This document shows, in pieces, positions 29,075-40,015 of a stretch of DNA of 64,000 bases (the stretch's first letter is position 1; every line of letters begins with the position of its first letter). The translations under genes and the position numbers were made by a program. The notes beneath the pieces are model-generated. The model was not told the DNA's origin, did not search any database, and saw only the letters and a program-made list of their open reading frames with translations. This DNA comes from LSCE01 sp050485425 (lineage in GTDB: Bacteria > Pseudomonadota > Gammaproteobacteria > Nitrococcales > Aquisalimonadaceae): contig JBJHBJ010000003.1 in NCBI GenBank assembly GCA_050485425.1, forward strand, positions 62,001 to 126,000, in the 5' to 3' direction.

Positions 29075-30187
29075 ATGCAGCAGGCGGAACGCGGGTTATT
29101 CGACCTCCGCAGGGGGCACCCGATTTTTCTGAGCGAGGGGTCCCGGGGGCTGCTCACCATTCCGGTCGAGACCATGATCGAGGACCGGGTCGACGAACTC
29201 GCGCACATGACCGGCGCCCGCCTGCGTCTGCTGGTCACCGCCGAACGCGCCGAGGCGCTGGGTCTTGCTTCCCCGGGAAAGGTTCCGCTGTCCGTGCCGC
29301 TTCCTTCCGGTTCCCGGGTCAGGGATCTGCTGGCCTTCTGCGCATCGCCGGTGTCCGTGCTGAACCGGGAGCGAGTCCAGCAAATCAGCCGCGCCGCCAA
29401 CGCGCTGGAACTCGGCGCCCTGTCCCTGGCAAAGGCCGGCCGCCTGCTCCCCGCCATGCTTGGCATGGACGTGCCCGCGGAACCGTCCGGAGACCTTGCC
29501 CGGCTGCTTGACGACGGCAGCATACTCCGGGTTCCGCTGGAACAGGCCCAGCAGGCCGGGGCCCGCCCGGGGCTGCGCCTCAGTCGAATCAGCGAGGCAC
29601 CGGTGCCGCTGGAAGATGCGCCGAGCACGCGCTTCATCCTGTTCCGCGAGGAGAACGGCGTGCTGGAGCACGTCGCCGTACTGATCGGCGATCGCGCCGC
29701 CTGGCCCGATCCGGTGTCCATACGCCTGCATTCCGCCTGTCTCACCGGCGACCTCTTCGGCAGCCTCCGCTGCGACTGCGGCGAGCAGTTACGCAACGGC
29801 GTCAAGGCCATCCGCGAGCACGGCGGCGGCGTCCTGCTCTACCTGGCGCAGGAAGGACGCGGCATCGGCCTGGCCAACAAGCTGCGCGCATACAGCATCC
29901 AGGATCACGGCGTGGATACGGTGGACGCCGATCGCATTCTCGGCTTTACCTATGACGAGCGCCGTTACGAGGCGGCCGTGGCCATGCTCAATCAGCTTGG
30001 CCTGCATAACGTGCGGATCTTCACCAACAACCCGGAAAAGGTTGCCGCCCTCCAGCGCGGGGGTATCAAGGTGGCGGAACGACTACCGCTGCACGGGACC
30101 ATTAACCCCCACAATCACAACTACCTCAACACCAAGGCCACGAAGGCCGGCCATCTGCTGCACGACCTTCTCGGCGCCAAGGACTGA
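29075..30187 (+). CDS. ribA: GTP cyclohydrolase II with a non-RibB N-terminal domain
   Basis: GTP cyclohydrolase II opens GTP to the first riboflavin precursor. The catalytic domain spans about residues 185-365, with zinc cysteines in CLTGDLFGSLRCDCGEQL, then LYLAQEGRGIGLANKL and YDERRYEAAVAMLNQLG. The first ~180 residues (beginning ERGLFDLRRGHPIFL) are not a RibB domain: the RibB acidic active-site motif is missing. This architecture resembles a ~370-residue RibA form I associate with alphaproteobacteria and some others. Activity is well supported; the N-terminal function is unknown. It stands apart from other rib genes. Confidence 0.88.
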   Translation: MQQAERGLFDLRRGHPIFLSEGSRGLLTIPVETMIEDRVDELAHMTGARLRLLVTAERAEALGLASPGKVPLSVPLPSGSRVRDLLAFCASPVSVLNRERVQQISRAANALELGALSLAKAGRLLPAMLGMDVPAEPSGDLARLLDDGSILRVPLEQAQQAGARPGLRLSRISEAPVPLEDAPSTRFILFREENGVLEHVAVLIGDRAAWPDPVSIRLHSACLTGDLFGSLRCDCGEQLRNGVKAIREHGGGVLLYLAQEGRGIGLANKLRAYSIQDHGVDTVDADRILGFTYDERRYEAAVAMLNQLGLHNVRIFTNNPEKVAALQRGGIKVAERLPLHGTINPHNHNYLNTKATKAGHLLHDLLGAKD

Positions 30188-30218
30188 CCCCACCACCCAC
30201 CGATCGTGCTGTACGCTG

Positions 30219-30224
30219 TATATT
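30219..30224 (+). promoter_or_regulatory. Candidate -10 of the LysR gene
   Basis: TATATT, preceded by TG, lies 34 bases after the ribA stop. Transcription from about 30231 would favour the ATG at 30253 as start of the regulator. No convincing -35 hexamer was seen. Confidence 0.3.
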
Positions 30225-30252
30225 GACGATGTTGATGGCACGGAATGCGCTC

Positions 30253-31302
30253 ATGGACCAGAAAACCAGTTCGCGGCTCTACTACAAGAACAACCGCATC
30301 AAGCAGCTGCGCGCCTTCTGCTTCACCGCCCAGGCCGGCAGCATCTCGCGCGCGGCGGAACGCCTGGCGCTCAGCCAGCCGTCCGTTTCCCTGCAGATCC
30401 AGGCGCTGGAACGGGAAATGGAGATTACCGTCTTCGAGCGGCGCGGGCCGCGTATCACACTGACCCCCGACGGCAAGGCGCTGTACGAGCTGGCGCTGCC
30501 GCTAGTGGAAGGGATCGACGCCCTGCCCGCGCGCTTTGCCGCACGCAACGAATCCATGCAGAGCGGGCGGCTGGATATCGCCGCCGGCGAATCCAGTACG
30601 CTGTATCTGATCCCCGACCTGCTGAAGGAATTCATGGAGCGCTTCCCGGAGAGTCCGGTGAAACTCCACAACCTGATCGGCGCGGACATGCTGCAGGCGC
30701 TGCGCAACGATGAAGTGGATTTCGCCATCGGTTCCATGATGGACCTCCCGGACGACATCCACTACCGCCCGGTCTACTCATTCGCCACGTCGCTGATCAC
30801 GCCCCTGGACCATCCGCTCGCCGGGGCCGAGCAGATTACACTCGACGATCTCGCGTCCGACGCCCTGATCCTTCCGCCCCGGCACCTGACCACCTGGAGG
30901 CTGGTCAATCTGGTCCTGCAGCAGAACAATATTTCCTACCAGGTCAGACTGGAAGTCGGCGGATGGGAGATCATGAAAGCCTATGTGGAACGCGGATTCG
31001 GCATCGGCATCGCCAGCAACATCTGCCTCACCGGCCGGGAACGCCTGGCGGTCAAGCCGCTACCCGAGGTATTCCCGCAACGGACCTACGGCGTGATGTG
31101 GCGCCGGGGCAAATTCCTGTCGCTGCAGGCCAGGCGATTCATCGAGCAGATGGACCCGGAGTTTTTCAACGCCGGCCATGACCCCATGCTCGGCAAGGAC
31201 CACGAACCCAGGGGCAACCAGGTGTTCGTGGCGGCCGGCGGACGCTCCTCCGGCAACAGCCACCCCCGGGAAAGCGGTCATACGCACACGGAACAGGGCT
31301 AA
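30253..31302 (+). CDS. LysR-family transcriptional regulator, target unknown
   Basis: This 349-residue protein has an N-terminal LysR helix-turn-helix (AGSISRAAERLALSQPSVSL, about 30-49) and a PBP2-type effector domain with LDIAAGESSTLYLIPDLLKE and WEIMKAYVERGFGIGIASN. The layout resembles CysB-like regulators but the closest group cannot be fixed by eye. The last 40 residues are polar and probably disordered. I chose the ATG at 30253; in-frame starts at 30223, 30229 and 30235 overlap the candidate promoter. The stop codon merges with repeat copy (a). It sits between ribA and nudJ. Confidence 0.85.
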   Translation: MDQKTSSRLYYKNNRIKQLRAFCFTAQAGSISRAAERLALSQPSVSLQIQALEREMEITVFERRGPRITLTPDGKALYELALPLVEGIDALPARFAARNESMQSGRLDIAAGESSTLYLIPDLLKEFMERFPESPVKLHNLIGADMLQALRNDEVDFAIGSMMDLPDDIHYRPVYSFATSLITPLDHPLAGAEQITLDDLASDALILPPRHLTTWRLVNLVLQQNNISYQVRLEVGGWEIMKAYVERGFGIGIASNICLTGRERLAVKPLPEVFPQRTYGVMWRRGKFLSLQARRFIEQMDPEFFNAGHDPMLGKDHEPRGNQVFVAAGGRSSGNSHPRESGHTHTEQG

Positions 31303-31348
31303 GGAAGCGCTGATCAATTCCCACGTTCCAAGGAAGCGCTGCGCTCGA
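31301..31348 (+). repeat. Dispersed repeat, copy (a)
   Basis: This copy starts AAGGAAGCGCTGATCAATTC within the LysR stop codon (TAA) and reaches CCACGTTC at 31328. The expected GCGCTCGA end (31341-31348) follows only after a second AAGGAAGCGCT (31330-31340). The unit has therefore partly duplicated itself. It is sense to the upstream gene. Confidence 0.85.
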
Positions 31349-31381
31349 CAGCCCGACAGTCCGAGGGTAGGCTTTGCCTCC

Positions 31382-31831
31382 ATGGTCTGGAAACCCCACG
31401 TCACCGTAGCGGCAGTCATCGAGCGCGATGGCCGGTTCCTCATGGTCGAGGAACGGTCCGGCGGCGCGTTGGTGCTCAATCAGCCCGCCGGCCACCTGGA
31501 ACCCGGCGAATCGCTGGTGGATGCCGTTGTCCGCGAAACGCTGGAAGAAACCGCCTGGGATTTCGTACCGGATGCCGTGGTCGGTGTCTATCGCTGGTAT
31601 CATGCAGCCAAGCGGTCGACGTTCCTCCGCGTGTGTTTCTGCGGGAAGGCCGTCAGCCACGATCCCGGACGGGAACTGGACGACGGCATTCTGCGCGCGC
31701 TGTGGCTGACACCCCAGGAACTGATGGACGCCACCGACCGCCTGCGCAGCCCGATGGTGCTGAAGAACATCCAGGATTACCAGGCCGGCAACCGCTACCC
31801 GATGGACATGCTCCAGGACATGGCCGAGTAG
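31382..31831 (+). CDS. nudJ: Nudix phosphatase NudJ
   Basis: NudJ hydrolyses the thiamine precursor HMP-PP and nucleoside di- and triphosphates. The 149-residue product starts MVWKPHVTVAAVIERDGRFL, as in E. coli, and has the Nudix box GHLEPGESLVDAVVRETLEE (near 37-56). The box ends TAW where most NudJ proteins have TGW or TGI, so the penultimate glycine is Ala. The start follows from family alignment; no strong Shine-Dalgarno sequence is visible. mnmA follows after 69 bases, as in many gammaproteobacteria. Confidence 0.9.
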   Translation: MVWKPHVTVAAVIERDGRFLMVEERSGGALVLNQPAGHLEPGESLVDAVVRETLEETAWDFVPDAVVGVYRWYHAAKRSTFLRVCFCGKAVSHDPGRELDDGILRALWLTPQELMDATDRLRSPMVLKNIQDYQAGNRYPMDMLQDMAE

Positions 31832-31900
31832 GCGGGAATCCGGGCCCGTCTCGCTACCGCACGCTCCGTGCAGGCTGTCGCAACGAACTGACCAAACAGC

Positions 31901-33028
31901 ATGACTACACGCGAAATCGAAAATGTGGTCGTCGGCATTTCCGGAGGCGTCGATTCCTCGGTTGCCGCGCTTCGCCTGTTGGAGCAGGGATACCGGGTTC
32001 AGGGCCTGTTCATGCGCAACTGGGAAGAGGACGACGGCGATACGGTCTGCACCGCGGAGCAGGATCTCGCCGACGCCAAGCAGGTCTGTGCGGAACTCGG
32101 CATACCGCTGCATCAGGTCAACTTTGCCGCGGAATACCGTGCCCAGGTGTTCGATCACTGCCTGCGCGAATTCGAGGCCGGCCGGACACCCAACCCGGAT
32201 GTGCTGTGCAACCGCGAGATCAAGTTCAAGCTGTTCCTCGAGCACGCCCTGCGCCTGGGTGCCGACGCCGTTGCGACCGGTCACTATGTGCGCACCGGCC
32301 GCGATGCGCAGGGCCGGGCCACGCTGCTGCGCGGACTCGACGGTAACAAGGACCAGAGCTATTTCCTGTACATGGTCGGCCACGAAGCACTGGCGCGGTC
32401 ACTGTTCCCGGTCGGCGATCTGGAAAAACCGCAGGTCCGGCGCCTGGCCGAGGAGGCGGGCTTCGACAATTTCGAGAAGAAGGACAGCACCGGTATCTGC
32501 TTCATCGGTGAACGGGATTTCAGGGAGTTTCTCACCCGCTATCTGCACCGCACGCCGGGCCCCATTGTCACCACCGACGGCCTGACCATCGGCGAGCACC
32601 AGGGCCTGAGTTTCTACACGCTGGGGCAGCGCCAGGGGCTGGGCATCGGTGGCGTACCGGGCCGAACCGGCCCCTGGTTCGTTGCCGACAAACGGATGAC
32701 CGACAACACGCTGGTCGTGGCGGAGGGCGAAGATCACCCCGCCCTGCTCAGCCGGGGGTTGGTGGCAGACCAGTTGCACTGGGTAGCCGGCGAGGCACCG
32801 GCCGCCGCCTTCCGGGCCGGCGCCAAGACCCGCTACCGCCAGCCCGACCAGGCCTGCACCGTCGAGTTGCTGGCGCATGGGCGCTGCCTCGTGCAGTTCG
32901 ACAGACCGCAGCGTGCGGTCACGCCGGGCCAGTCCGTGGTGCTCTACCACGAGGACCGTTGCCTGGGCGGGGGAATCATCCAGGAGCGCGTATCCCTCAC
33001 CACGGCCGGCGAGGCCCGCAGCGCGTGA
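31901..33028 (+). CDS. mnmA: tRNA-specific 2-thiouridylase MnmA
   Basis: MnmA thiolates U34 in the wobble position of tRNA-Lys, -Glu and -Gln, taking sulfur from TusE. The 375-residue product has the ATP pyrophosphatase P-loop SGGVDSSVAA (near 14), the catalytic cysteine in NPDVLCNREIKF (near 100) and the second in STGICFIGERDF (near 198). The C terminus has the usual β-barrel. Its stop overlaps the hflD start (TGATG). Confidence 0.96.
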   Translation: MTTREIENVVVGISGGVDSSVAALRLLEQGYRVQGLFMRNWEEDDGDTVCTAEQDLADAKQVCAELGIPLHQVNFAAEYRAQVFDHCLREFEAGRTPNPDVLCNREIKFKLFLEHALRLGADAVATGHYVRTGRDAQGRATLLRGLDGNKDQSYFLYMVGHEALARSLFPVGDLEKPQVRRLAEEAGFDNFEKKDSTGICFIGERDFREFLTRYLHRTPGPIVTTDGLTIGEHQGLSFYTLGQRQGLGIGGVPGRTGPWFVADKRMTDNTLVVAEGEDHPALLSRGLVADQLHWVAGEAPAAAFRAGAKTRYRQPDQACTVELLAHGRCLVQFDRPQRAVTPGQSVVLYHEDRCLGGGIIQERVSLTTAGEARSA

Positions 33029-33666
33029 TGACCCCGCTGGATTCCCAGACACTGGCGCTGGCCGCCATCTTCCAGGCACTGGCGGAAGTCCGGCGGCTTG
33101 CCCGGGAAGGACGCGCGGAGACGAATGCCGTCGCCAGCTGCATGGCCGGGCTGCTCAACGCCTACGAGGGCGACGTTGCCGGCGCCTACGGCGGCGCCAG
33201 GACGCTGATGCCTGGCCTGCGGCAGCTGCATCGCCAGTTGACCCAGCCAGGAGACATGGAGGTCACGCGCTATGCCGTGGTGGTGCTCCACCTGGAACGC
33301 AAGCTGATGCGGGACCGGCAGCGCCTGGCGGTGCTGGCTGGTGGACTGGAGCATGCCCGCTCCCAGGCCGGCTATTTCCATCCGACGCATGAAAACGTCA
33401 TTGGCCGGCTGGCCGACCTCTACTCCGAAACGGTGAGCTCCCTGAAACCCCGTATCATGATCCAGGGCAGCCGGGAATGGCTGGAAGACTCCCGGAATGC
33501 CAATCTGATCAGGGCGCTGCTGCTGGCTGCCATCCGCGCTGCCACGCTCTGGCGCGACCAGGGCGGCAGCCGCTTCAAGCTGCTGTTCCGCCGCAAGCAG
33601 TTGCTCGCGACCACGCACCACCTCATTGATGTTCTCGACGAACGGGATTCCGACCCTGCCCCTTGA
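33028..33666 (+). CDS. hflD: High-frequency lysogenization protein HflD homologue
   Basis: HflD is a membrane-associated protein; in E. coli it binds the phage lambda CII protein and its gene accompanies mnmA. The 212-residue product matches the E. coli length (213) and family pattern (ALAAIFQALAEV, LHLERKLMRDRQRL, GNAN-like ANLIRALLLAAIRAA). The start is the ATG overlapping the mnmA TGA; a GTG one codon earlier is possible. The cellular role outside lysogeny is not established. Confidence 0.92.
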   Translation: MTPLDSQTLALAAIFQALAEVRRLAREGRAETNAVASCMAGLLNAYEGDVAGAYGGARTLMPGLRQLHRQLTQPGDMEVTRYAVVVLHLERKLMRDRQRLAVLAGGLEHARSQAGYFHPTHENVIGRLADLYSETVSSLKPRIMIQGSREWLEDSRNANLIRALLLAAIRAATLWRDQGGSRFKLLFRRKQLLATTHHLIDVLDERDSDPAP

Positions 33667-34021
33667 GGACGCGTTGGTCACTGGCCCTCTCCACGCGAAG
33701 CGCTGGTGTATTGCCGTGTCCGAACGCCGCCGGTCAGCGGTGTTGCAGGGCCGCAAATCCGTTCCGTTTCGTGTATCATTACGCGCGCCGTTGGGACGCG
33801 GCAGCGGAAACACTGTTTCGATTCGAGTGCGAACGTGGGAATTGATCGGTATTTCCTCAGAACAACGCTGTCCAGCTGCAGGGCCGGGCCGGCATCGACA
33901 CAAGCGCCGGTCGCCCCCGGCAGGGGCCTGGATAACACACTGCACAAGTCCCCGGAACATCCCTGCCCTGCCCGCCCCGCAGGCGCGTGGGGGGCTCATT
34001 CTGGTACAGATGGGAGGTAGA
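33667..34021. other. 355-base spacer upstream of acnA
   Basis: An open frame runs through this region into acnA, but the strong GGGAGGTAGA before 34022 marks the true start. The spacer contains repeat copy (b) at 33822-33857 and presumably the acnA promoter. A -10-like TATCAT at about 33773-33778 lacks a good -35. I saw no other structure. Confidence 0.5.
33822..33857 (-). repeat. Dispersed repeat, copy (b)
   Basis: On the minus strand it reads AGGAAATACCGATCAATTCC and then CACGTTCGCACTCGAA. It is followed on that strand by the small hairpin GAAACAGTGTTTC. It lies between hflD and acnA, antisense to both. The AGCGCT of the consensus is altered here. Confidence 0.85.
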
Positions 34022-36763
<2,742 letters not shown>

Positions 36764-36789
36764 TCGCCTCACGGGAACCAGTGCTGACC

Positions 36790-36821
36790 AGAAAGCCGCC
36801 CCCGGGCGGCTTTCTGCTTTT
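36790..36821 (+). terminator. Intrinsic terminator of acnA
   Basis: AGAAAGCCGCCC and GGGCGGCTTTCT form a perfect 12-bp stem separated by CC, followed by GCTTTTCC. It is 27 bases after the acnA stop. Confidence 0.85.
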
Positions 36822-36854
36822 CCGCATTCCGACTCCGGTCGCGAACCGGAAATG

Positions 36855-36894
36855 TTGCATCGCAACAATTCTCCTGCTATGCTGCATGGCAACA
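36855..36894 (+). promoter_or_regulatory. Phasin promoter flanked by direct repeats (candidate operator)
   Basis: A -35 TTGCAT (36855-36860) and an extended -10 TGCTATGCT (hexamer 36878-36883) are 17 bases apart. TTGCATCGCAACA (36855-36867) and CTGCATGGCAACA (36882-36894) match at 11 of 13 positions, 27 bases apart; one covers the -35 and the other the -10 and start. The first is also part of the dyad TGTTGC-ATC-GCAACA. The TGC-rich repeats resemble sites bound by PhaR-type regulators of PHA granule genes, which is inference. Confidence 0.6.
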
Positions 36895-36944
36895 AGCTGG
36901 AAATAGCTTCCAGGCTTGAGCCCAATACCCAGGAGGTAACGATT

Positions 36945-37301
36945 ATGAGTAACCCGTCTCTGAACCAGATGAATGAACAGGTCGAAAAGCTGTTCGCGGC
37001 GCCCGCCCGTGCTTATGCCAGTCTCGCCATTGCGCATTTCGAGAAGCTGGCCAGCGCCCACTTCGAGGCCACCAAGGCTTACACCGATGTCGGTGTGAAG
37101 CAGGTGCGTGCGGCTCTCGACATCAAGGACCCGGAAGCGTTCCGGAACTATGTCGAAGGCCAGCAGAAAGTCGTCAAGGAGCTGAGCGAGCGCGTGAAGG
37201 GCGATGCCGAAAAGGTCGTGGCTCTGAACCAGGACTTCTTCAAGCAGGCCCAGCAGCTGACCGAAAGCAACGTGAAGTCGGCTGCCTCCAAGGCCAAGTA
37301 A
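36945..37301 (+). CDS. Phasin family protein
   Basis: Phasins coat polyhydroxyalkanoate granules and control their size and number. The 118-residue product starts at an ATG behind a perfect AGGAGGT. It is helical and amphipathic throughout (VEKLFAAPARAYASLAIAHF; FKQAQQLTESNVKSAASKAK), as in the PF09361 phasin family. No PHA synthase gene is in the window. It has its own strong promoter and terminator and is likely highly expressed. A granule-independent stress role is also possible for such proteins. Confidence 0.87.
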   Translation: MSNPSLNQMNEQVEKLFAAPARAYASLAIAHFEKLASAHFEATKAYTDVGVKQVRAALDIKDPEAFRNYVEGQQKVVKELSERVKGDAEKVVALNQDFFKQAQQLTESNVKSAASKAK

Positions 37302-37328
37302 GCCGCAGCCAGATTGCTTCCCGCATCG

Positions 37329-37357
37329 AACGCCGCCCCCGGGCGGCGTTTTCTTTT
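37329..37357 (+). terminator. Intrinsic terminator of the phasin gene
   Basis: AACGCCGCCC and GGGCGGCGTT form a perfect 10-bp stem separated by CC, followed directly by TTCTTTT. It lies 28 bases after the phasin stop. Confidence 0.9.
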
Positions 37358-37426
37358 GCCGGTACCGTAAAGAAAACGCCCCCGACGCCGTTATATCGCT
37401 TCAGATACTCTTCCAGGGGCGCGAAC

Positions 37427-38431
37427 GTGCGATCTATCCTCAGGCTTCTGCTGCCGGGACTGCTGGCCTGCGCGCTGGCCGGCCAGGCATCCGCCTATCT
37501 GCGTTATGAATCCGCCCCGGCGGAATCCCGGTGGATCGTGGAATCCGGTGCCCTGGCCTGTCACCTGACCCATCCCCTGCCCCATTTCGGTGTCGCAGTC
37601 TTCAGCCGTACTTCCAACGGTGAACATGCGCTCCGCGTGTATCTCCACCGCCCCCCGGAATCACGCCATGAGGCCAGGCTCGCCAGCCTGCCGACACAAT
37701 GGCAATACGGCGTCGAACAGCCGATTGGCACCACCGAGATCCTGCCACGGCAGGAAGCCCTGGTGCTGGGACACCGCATGGCCAATGCTCTGTTGCAGGA
37801 ACTCGAGGCCGGGCACCGCATCGCCCTTCTCTATGACGACTGGTACCAGGAATCGGTGCCCGGCAGTGCTGCGCTGACACCTGTCGGCTTCCGGCCCGCC
37901 TACCGGGACTATCTGGCATGCATCACGGGCCTGCAGGAGCGGCGCTTTGAGCACCGCTCGGGCGGGACGGACGCGCCTGACAGGACAACAGAGGAGCACC
38001 GGGACACGGTACGGACGGATGCGGGTACCGGACCCGGCCCGCTGGAACGTACGCTGCGTGGCCACGGAATCGCCGCACCGGAAAAGCCGGTGGAATCCCC
38101 CCGCCTGGTCTATTTCGTTTTCGACAACAGCGAACTGACGTACAGCGAGCGGCAACGCCTGCGCCGCTTTGCCGATGAGATACTCACGGATCCGAGCGAC
38201 CCGACGGTGATCATCACGGGCCACACTGACAGCCGGGGCGACGTTGACTACAACGAAGCACTCGGCAAACGCCGTGCCTCGGCAGTACGGGAATACCTGG
38301 AAGAGCTCGGACTGCCGGCACGACGCATCGTTCATGAAACCCGCGGTGAGCACCAGCCGGTGGCAAGCAATGAACGGGACGACGGGCGTGCGGAGAACCG
38401 ACGGGCCGTGCTCGAGGTCCACCGCCGGTAA
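37427..38431 (+). CDS. MotY-like protein with C-terminal OmpA domain
   Basis: This 334-residue exported protein resembles MotY, the T-ring component that helps anchor stators of the polar flagellar motor. It has a signal peptide (RSILRLLLPGLLACALAGQA), then a MotY-type N-terminal domain with SRWIVESGALACHLTHPLP and a second cysteine near residue 165 (YLACITGL). A polar linker (about 172-225) is followed by an OmpA peptidoglycan-binding domain (VYFVFDNSEL, ITGHTDSRGDVDYNEALGKR, NRRAVLEV). The start is GTG at 37427 behind AGGGGC. No flagellar gene is adjacent. A general OmpA-family envelope protein is the alternative. Confidence 0.78.
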   Translation: MRSILRLLLPGLLACALAGQASAYLRYESAPAESRWIVESGALACHLTHPLPHFGVAVFSRTSNGEHALRVYLHRPPESRHEARLASLPTQWQYGVEQPIGTTEILPRQEALVLGHRMANALLQELEAGHRIALLYDDWYQESVPGSAALTPVGFRPAYRDYLACITGLQERRFEHRSGGTDAPDRTTEEHRDTVRTDAGTGPGPLERTLRGHGIAAPEKPVESPRLVYFVFDNSELTYSERQRLRRFADEILTDPSDPTVIITGHTDSRGDVDYNEALGKRRASAVREYLEELGLPARRIVHETRGEHQPVASNERDDGRAENRRAVLEVHRR

Positions 38432-38557
38432 TCACCGACCGATTCCCGCGATCACGTTTCCCTTCCGCATCGCACCAACCGGCTTCAGGCGATACAATGT
38501 GCCGCGTTCATTCACAGGCAGGCCGGGTACGAACGGCCATGGGACGGACGAGGGACG

Positions 38558-39955
38558 ATGAAGGAACAGCATTTCGATACCGTGGTCATCGGCAGCGGCC
38601 CCGGCGGTGAAGGGGCGGCGCTGAAACTGGCGAAGCAAGGGCAGCGCGTCGTCGTCATCGAAAGCCATCAGGATGTCGGGGGCGGTTGCACGCACTGGGG
38701 CACCATCCCTTCCAAAGCCTTGCGCCATAACGTGCGGCGCATGATGGAATACAACAACAACCCCCTCTTTCGAGACGTCGGCGCCCCCCGGCGTCTTTCG
38801 TTTCCAAGGGTACTCAAGACCGCGGAACGCGTGATCAGCCAGCAGGTGGGCCTGCGCAGCGGTTTCTACAGTCGTAATGACATTCCGGTGTACCAGGGAC
38901 GCGCCATCTTCATCGACGAACGGACCATCGAGGTGCGCAGCGGGGCGGACAAGGCCCGCCGCCTCACCGCGGACCATTTCGTCATCGCCACCGGCTCCAG
39001 GCCCTACCGGCCACACGACGTGGACTTCTCTCACCCCCGGATCATGGACAGCGATACCGTACTGCAGCTGGATCACACGCCCCGGAGCATCACCATTTAC
39101 GGCGCCGGGGTCGTGGGCTGCGAGTACGCGTCGATTTTCCGGGGCCTGGGCCTGAAGGTCGATCTGGTGGACACCCGCGAGCGGTTGCTCACGTTCCTGG
39201 ATGACGAGATCTCCGATGCCCTCAGCTACCACCTGCGGGAACTGGGCGTGTTGATCCGGCATCGCGAGAGTTATTCCCGCGTCGAAGGTACCGACAGCGG
39301 TGTGGTGGTGCACACCGAATCCGGAAAGCGCATCAAGAATGAAGTGCTGCTCTGGGCCAACGGCCGGACCGGCAACACCCAGAACATGGGTCTGGAAGAA
39401 CTGGGTCTGACACCGAATGGCCGTGGCCAGCTGGAAGTCAACGCGCACTACCAGACCGCCCAGCCGCACATCTACGCCGTCGGGGACGTCATCGGCTATC
39501 CCAGCCTGGCCAGCGCTGCCTATGACCAGGGTCGGTTCGCCGCCACCCACCTGCTTCACGGAGAAAGCGACTACGAACTGGCCCGCGACATACCCGCCGG
39601 CATCTATACCATTCCCGAGATCAGTTCGGTCGGCAGGAGCGAGCGGGAACTGACCGAGGCGAAAGTTCCCTACGAGGTCGGCCACGCCTTCTTCAAGGAC
39701 CTGGCCCGGGCGCAGATCTCCCATCAGGGTGTGGGTATGCTGAAACTGCTGTTTCATACGGAAACGCTGGAACTGCTGGGCATTCACTGCTTCGGCGACC
39801 AGGCCGCCGAGATCGTTCACATCGGCCAGGCCATCATGTCGCAGCCCGGCGAAGCAAACAGCCTGATGTACTTCATCAACACCACGTTCAATTACCCGAC
39901 CATGGCGGAGGCCTACCGCGTGGCCGCCCTGAACGGTTACAACCGCCTTTCCTAG
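38558..39955 (+). CDS. sthA: Soluble pyridine nucleotide transhydrogenase
   Basis: SthA transfers hydride between NADPH and NAD+ in the cytoplasm and rebalances the two pools. The 465-residue product has the FAD motif GSGPGGEGAA (near 12), the sequence GGGCTHWGTIPSKALRH (near 42), in which the second redox cysteine of lipoamide dehydrogenase-like enzymes is replaced as expected for SthA, and the NAD(P) motif GAGVVGCEYASIF (near 184). It is separated from the MotY-like gene by 126 bases with no clear terminator. Confidence 0.96.
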   Translation: MKEQHFDTVVIGSGPGGEGAALKLAKQGQRVVVIESHQDVGGGCTHWGTIPSKALRHNVRRMMEYNNNPLFRDVGAPRRLSFPRVLKTAERVISQQVGLRSGFYSRNDIPVYQGRAIFIDERTIEVRSGADKARRLTADHFVIATGSRPYRPHDVDFSHPRIMDSDTVLQLDHTPRSITIYGAGVVGCEYASIFRGLGLKVDLVDTRERLLTFLDDEISDALSYHLRELGVLIRHRESYSRVEGTDSGVVVHTESGKRIKNEVLLWANGRTGNTQNMGLEELGLTPNGRGQLEVNAHYQTAQPHIYAVGDVIGYPSLASAAYDQGRFAATHLLHGESDYELARDIPAGIYTIPEISSVGRSERELTEAKVPYEVGHAFFKDLARAQISHQGVGMLKLLFHTETLELLGIHCFGDQAAEIVHIGQAIMSQPGEANSLMYFINTTFNYPTMAEAYRVAALNGYNRLS

Positions 39956-40015
39956 GAAGGTGCCGATTCATTCTCGCGCTTCCCGGGCGCGGGCGGAGAG
40001 CGTGCAGGAGATATC

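Noticed and set aside
29075..30187. Bifunctional RibBA
   Set aside because: The N-terminal half lacks the RibB active-site acidic motif; only the cyclohydrolase II domain is supported.
33626..34021. N-terminal extension of acnA by 132 codons
   Set aside because: It crosses a dispersed repeat and the promoter region; a perfect ribosome-binding site marks the start at 34022.
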